Assembly: GCA_012510745.1 (NCBI GenBank)
Contig: JAAZHK010000054.1
Coordinates: 1-7,623 of the forward strand
DNA: 7,623 nt
Direction of reading: 5' to 3'
DNA from: Mycoplasmatota bacterium
GTDB lineage: Bacteria > Bacillota_I > Bacilli_A > RF39 > UBA660
The translations under genes were made by a program, and so were the position numbers. The notes under the pieces are model-generated. The model did not search any database and had not been told where the DNA came from. It worked only from the letters and a program-made list of their open reading frames with translations. This document shows positions 5,603-7,623 of this stretch, one piece after another. The first letter of the stretch is position 1, and each line of letters begins with the position of its first letter.

Positions 5603-6910
5603 TTATAAACTCTTTTTTAATAATTGATTTAATTCAACAGCGTATTCAATAGGCAATTCTTCTTTAAATTCTTCTAAAAAACCTAAAACAATTAGCTCTG
5701 ATGCTTCTTCCTTATTAAGTCCTCGACTCATTAAATAAAATAGTTTTTCTTCATCTATTTTTGAGATTTTAGCTTCATGATTAATAAAACTTGTTTTATT
5801 TCGAATTATATTAATAGGGATAGTATCGCTTACAGAAAAACCATCTAAGATTAAGGTATCACATTTAACTAATGATTCACTATTTAAAGCACTAGCTTTT
5901 ATATCAACTTTACCTCTATAGGTTGTTTTTCCCCCATTTTTACTAATACTTTTAGCAATTATTTTACTTTTTGTTTGCTTACCAATGTGAATCATTCTAG
6001 CACCGGTATCTTGATTTTGATTGTGTGATGCTACACTAACGGTTATGCACATTCCATTAGCATTATTTCCTTGCAAAATACAAGCTGGGTATTTCATCGT
6101 AATTTTTGATCCTATATTACCATCGATCCACTCCATTGTGCCATTTTCCATTACTAACGCTCGCTTAGTTACTAAATTATACACATTAGAAGACCAATTT
6201 TGGATTGTTGAATAACGACACTTGCTATTCTTTCCAACATAAATTTCAACAACCGCAGCATGTAAACTATCTTCGCTATTAATTGGTGCTGTGCAACCTT
6301 CAAGATAATGTAGTTCACTATTATCATCTACGATAATCAAAGTTCTCTCAAATTGTCCCATGTTTTTACTATTTATACGAAAATAACTTTGTAAGGGACG
6401 TTCTAATTTAGTATTTGGAGGTATATAAATAAAAATCCCTCCACTAAAAACAGCGCTATTTAAAGCTGCAAATTTATTATCATTATTAGACACTATTTTC
6501 CCAAAATGCTTTTTTACTAATTCAGGATACTTTTTAATAGCTGTTTCAATAGAAGTAAATATTACTTGTCTAGTTTTTAATTCCTTTATCATATTATTAT
6601 AAATTACTTCACTTTCATATTGAATACCTAATCCACCAAAGTTACTTTGACTATCTAAAACCCCTAAATCTTCTATTTCTCTTTTAACATCTTGATCAAT
6701 ATTGTCCCAATTATTTTGACTATTATTATCTTTTCCTCGATAATAAATAATCTTTTGAAAATCAATGTCCATTTTAGAAATATAATTTGGTAAAGCTATT
6801 TTATTAAAATGATTATAGCTTGATAAACGGTAATTAGTTAACCACTTTTCTTCTTTTTTTATTTTAGAAATCATTTTAATATTGTTGATATTTAATCCGA
6901 CAATGTCCAT
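5603..6910 (-). CDS. sufB: Fe-S cluster assembly scaffold protein SufB
   Basis: SufB forms the SufBC2D scaffold with SufD and the ATPase SufC, where [Fe-S] clusters are built in the cytosol. The protein has 435 residues against about 465 in Bacillus, mainly by a shorter N-terminus. Strong family motifs: QYESEVIYNNM (97-107), DNKFAALNSAVFSGG (144-158), RINSKNMGQFERTLIIVD (178-195), EGCTAPI (204-210), QNWSSNVYNLVTKR (237-250), TMEWIDGNIGSK (258-269), MKYPACIL (272-279), CDTLILD (350-356), SDTIP, HEAKISK (378-384) and FYLMSRGLNKEEA (391-403). Cys350 matches the essential E. coli Cys405, and His378 and Glu379 are present. Val253 stands where E. coli and Bacillus have Cys (E. coli Cys254), and Asn377 where they have Glu; both comparisons are from memory. 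The ATG is four bases after the sufU stop, with GGTGAT as ribosome binding site inside the end of sufU. It is the last gene of the operon. Confidence 0.97.
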   Translation of the reverse strand: MDIVGLNINNIKMISKIKKEEKWLTNYRLSSYNHFNKIALPNYISKMDIDFQKIIYYRGKDNNSQNNWDNIDQDVKREIEDLGVLDSQSNFGGLGIQYESEVIYNNMIKELKTRQVIFTSIETAIKKYPELVKKHFGKIVSNNDNKFAALNSAVFSGGIFIYIPPNTKLERPLQSYFRINSKNMGQFERTLIIVDDNSELHYLEGCTAPINSEDSLHAAVVEIYVGKNSKCRYSTIQNWSSNVYNLVTKRALVMENGTMEWIDGNIGSKITMKYPACILQGNNANGMCITVSVASHNQNQDTGARMIHIGKQTKSKIIAKSISKNGGKTTYRGKVDIKASALNSESLVKCDTLILDGFSVSDTIPINIIRNKTSFINHEAKISKIDEEKLFYLMSRGLNKEEASELIVLGFLEEFKEELPIEYAVELNQLLKKSL

Positions 6911-6914
6911 CTTA

Positions 6915-7346
6915 TCACCACTTTTCAGAATTATTATCTATTATCTTTTTAATTGCTATAATTGGCAATAAAGCACATTTCTTACGATTTGGTTGCTTAT
7001 ATATATCTTCGTAAACATTCAATTCGCCTAATTTATCTGCTTCATATATTTCTTCATTAATCATTTTCTCATAATGATTAATTATTTTTTTTATTTCCTC
7101 AATATTTTTACCAATAAAGGTTTTGATCATTATTGAAGTTGCTGAAGTTGATATCGCACAAGCTTCACCATCAAAGACAATATCTTCTATTTTTTTATCT
7201 TTAATTTTAACCATTAAATCAATATTATCAATACAAGATTCATTATTAGTATTAACTTTAATATAAGTTTTATCTTTAATTAATCCTTTGTGATACGGAT
7301 TTTGATAATTATCAATAATAATAGCTCTTTTTAAATCTACATTCAT
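6915..7346 (-). CDS. sufU: Iron-sulfur cluster assembly sulfur acceptor SufU
   Basis: Zinc-dependent sulfurtransferase that takes persulfide sulfur from SufS and passes it towards the SUF scaffold. The protein has 143 residues, close to the 147 of B. subtilis. The zinc ligands are all visible: Cys38 and Asp40 (ESCIDN), Cys63 (GEACAIS) and Cys124 (RKKCALLP). The N-terminus IDNYQNPYHKGL is the usual IscU/SufU-type opening. Position 39 is Ile where Gly is normal (CGD). Its long insertion between Cys63 and Cys124 marks the SufU type rather than scaffold IscU. It starts eight bases after the sufS stop, with GAGG overlapping that stop, and ends four bases before sufB, so translation of the three genes is likely coupled. 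Confidence 0.94.
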   Translation of the reverse strand: MNVDLKRAIIIDNYQNPYHKGLIKDKTYIKVNTNNESCIDNIDLMVKIKDKKIEDIVFDGEACAISTSATSIMIKTFIGKNIEEIKKIINHYEKMINEEIYEADKLGELNVYEDIYKQPNRKKCALLPIIAIKKIIDNNSEKW

Positions 7347-7354
7347 TCTTTACC

Positions 7355-7623
7355 TCATATAATTATTTTAAATATATCTTTTATATCTTTTAAACATTTA
7401 ATAAAATAATCAATTTCATTTTTATCATTATATAAATAGAAACTTATACGACAAGTATTAGTAATATTTAATTCATCTTTTAAAATTTTAGCACAATGAT
7501 TACCAGCTCTAATACATATTTTATAATGATTTAAATAACTAGCAACATCTTGAGGAAAAATATCCTTAACGTTAAAAGTTATTATTCCACTTTCACTATC
7601 TTCGTTATATATTTTAATGTTTG
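7355..7623 (-). CDS. sufS: Cysteine desulfurase SufS, C-terminal 88 residues (N-terminus beyond window edge)
   Basis: PLP enzyme that removes sulfur from L-cysteine and carries it as persulfide on its active-site Cys. Only the C-terminal 88 residues are in the window; the frame is open to the right edge and ends at TGA 7357-7355. The segment KICIRAGNHCAKIL carries the catalytic Cys (codon 7495-7493) in the group II context RAGxHCA, with Asn where His is usual. It is followed by TCRISFYLYNDKNEIDYFIK, the typical SufS end (ARASFYLYNTxEEID). The PLP lysine would lie upstream, outside the window. In Bacillus the order is sufC-sufD-sufS-sufU-sufB, so sufC and sufD are expected beyond 7623. Confidence 0.93.
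   Translation of the reverse strand, partial: NIKIYNEDSESGIITFNVKDIFPQDVASYLNHYKICIRAGNHCAKILKDELNITNTCRISFYLYNDKNEIDYFIKCLKDIKDIFKIII

Noticed and set aside
5114..6215. Plus-strand open frames at 5114-5392 and 6021-6215
   Set aside because: They are antisense to ssb and sufB, both unmistakable genes.
1..7623. Mollicute genetic code with TGA as tryptophan
   Set aside because: The sufS and sufU frames end at TGA exactly where the families end and the next gene begins, and the recognised proteins use TGG for conserved Trp.
1..7623. CRISPR array, tRNA, rRNA or riboswitch
   Set aside because: I found no regularly spaced repeats, no cloverleaf-like segments and no recognisable leader structures. 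Intergenic gaps other than the IS remnant are short.

Overview
The window is strongly A+T-rich and reads as chromosomal DNA of a low-GC Bacillota/Bacilli-type bacterium with a cell wall. Two peptidoglycan carboxypeptidases are present. TGA is used as a stop (ends of sufS and sufU) and tryptophan is TGG, so this is the standard bacterial code and not that of Mycoplasma-type mollicutes. The Bacillus-style SUF gene order (sufS-sufU-sufB) fits the same group. The exact taxon cannot be settled from sequence reading alone; uncultured wall-bearing gut Bacilli are my best guess.

Layout. (1) 1-1930, minus strand: an unrecognised secreted protein cut by the left edge lies downstream of a DacF/PBP5-type D-Ala-D-Ala carboxypeptidase. 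(2) 2013-2867, plus strand: a membrane-anchored VanY/M15B zinc carboxypeptidase is divergent from dacF, and candidate promoters for the two overlap in an 82-bp gap. (3) 2868-3350: this stretch has no live gene. It holds a decayed insertion sequence with 12-bp perfect terminal inverted repeats and the C-terminal half of an IS3-like transposase broken by stops and a frameshift. (4) 3351-4973, minus: a pyrimidine-nucleoside phosphorylase follows a small XRE-family regulator. The phosphorylase ends about 20 bp from the IS remnant and looks C-terminally short. (5) 5083-5442, minus: a short single-stranded DNA-binding protein with its own terminator. (6) 5603-7623, minus: the 3' half of a SUF iron-sulfur cluster operon, with the sufS C-terminus (cut by the right edge), sufU and sufB almost touching, closed by an AT-only hairpin terminator.

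How they work together. SufS takes sulfur from cysteine, SufU accepts it, and SufB is part of the SufBCD scaffold; sufC and sufD would be expected beyond 7623. DacF and VanY both trim peptidoglycan stem peptides but use different chemistry (serine versus zinc). The other genes are unrelated housekeeping.

Three gene starts were moved inward on ribosome-binding-site grounds (dacF, vanY-like, ssb). I see no convincing new multi-gene system. The points most worth checking are the IS remnant and its possible effect on pdp, and the changes in SufB at positions I recall as part of the sulfur-transfer route.
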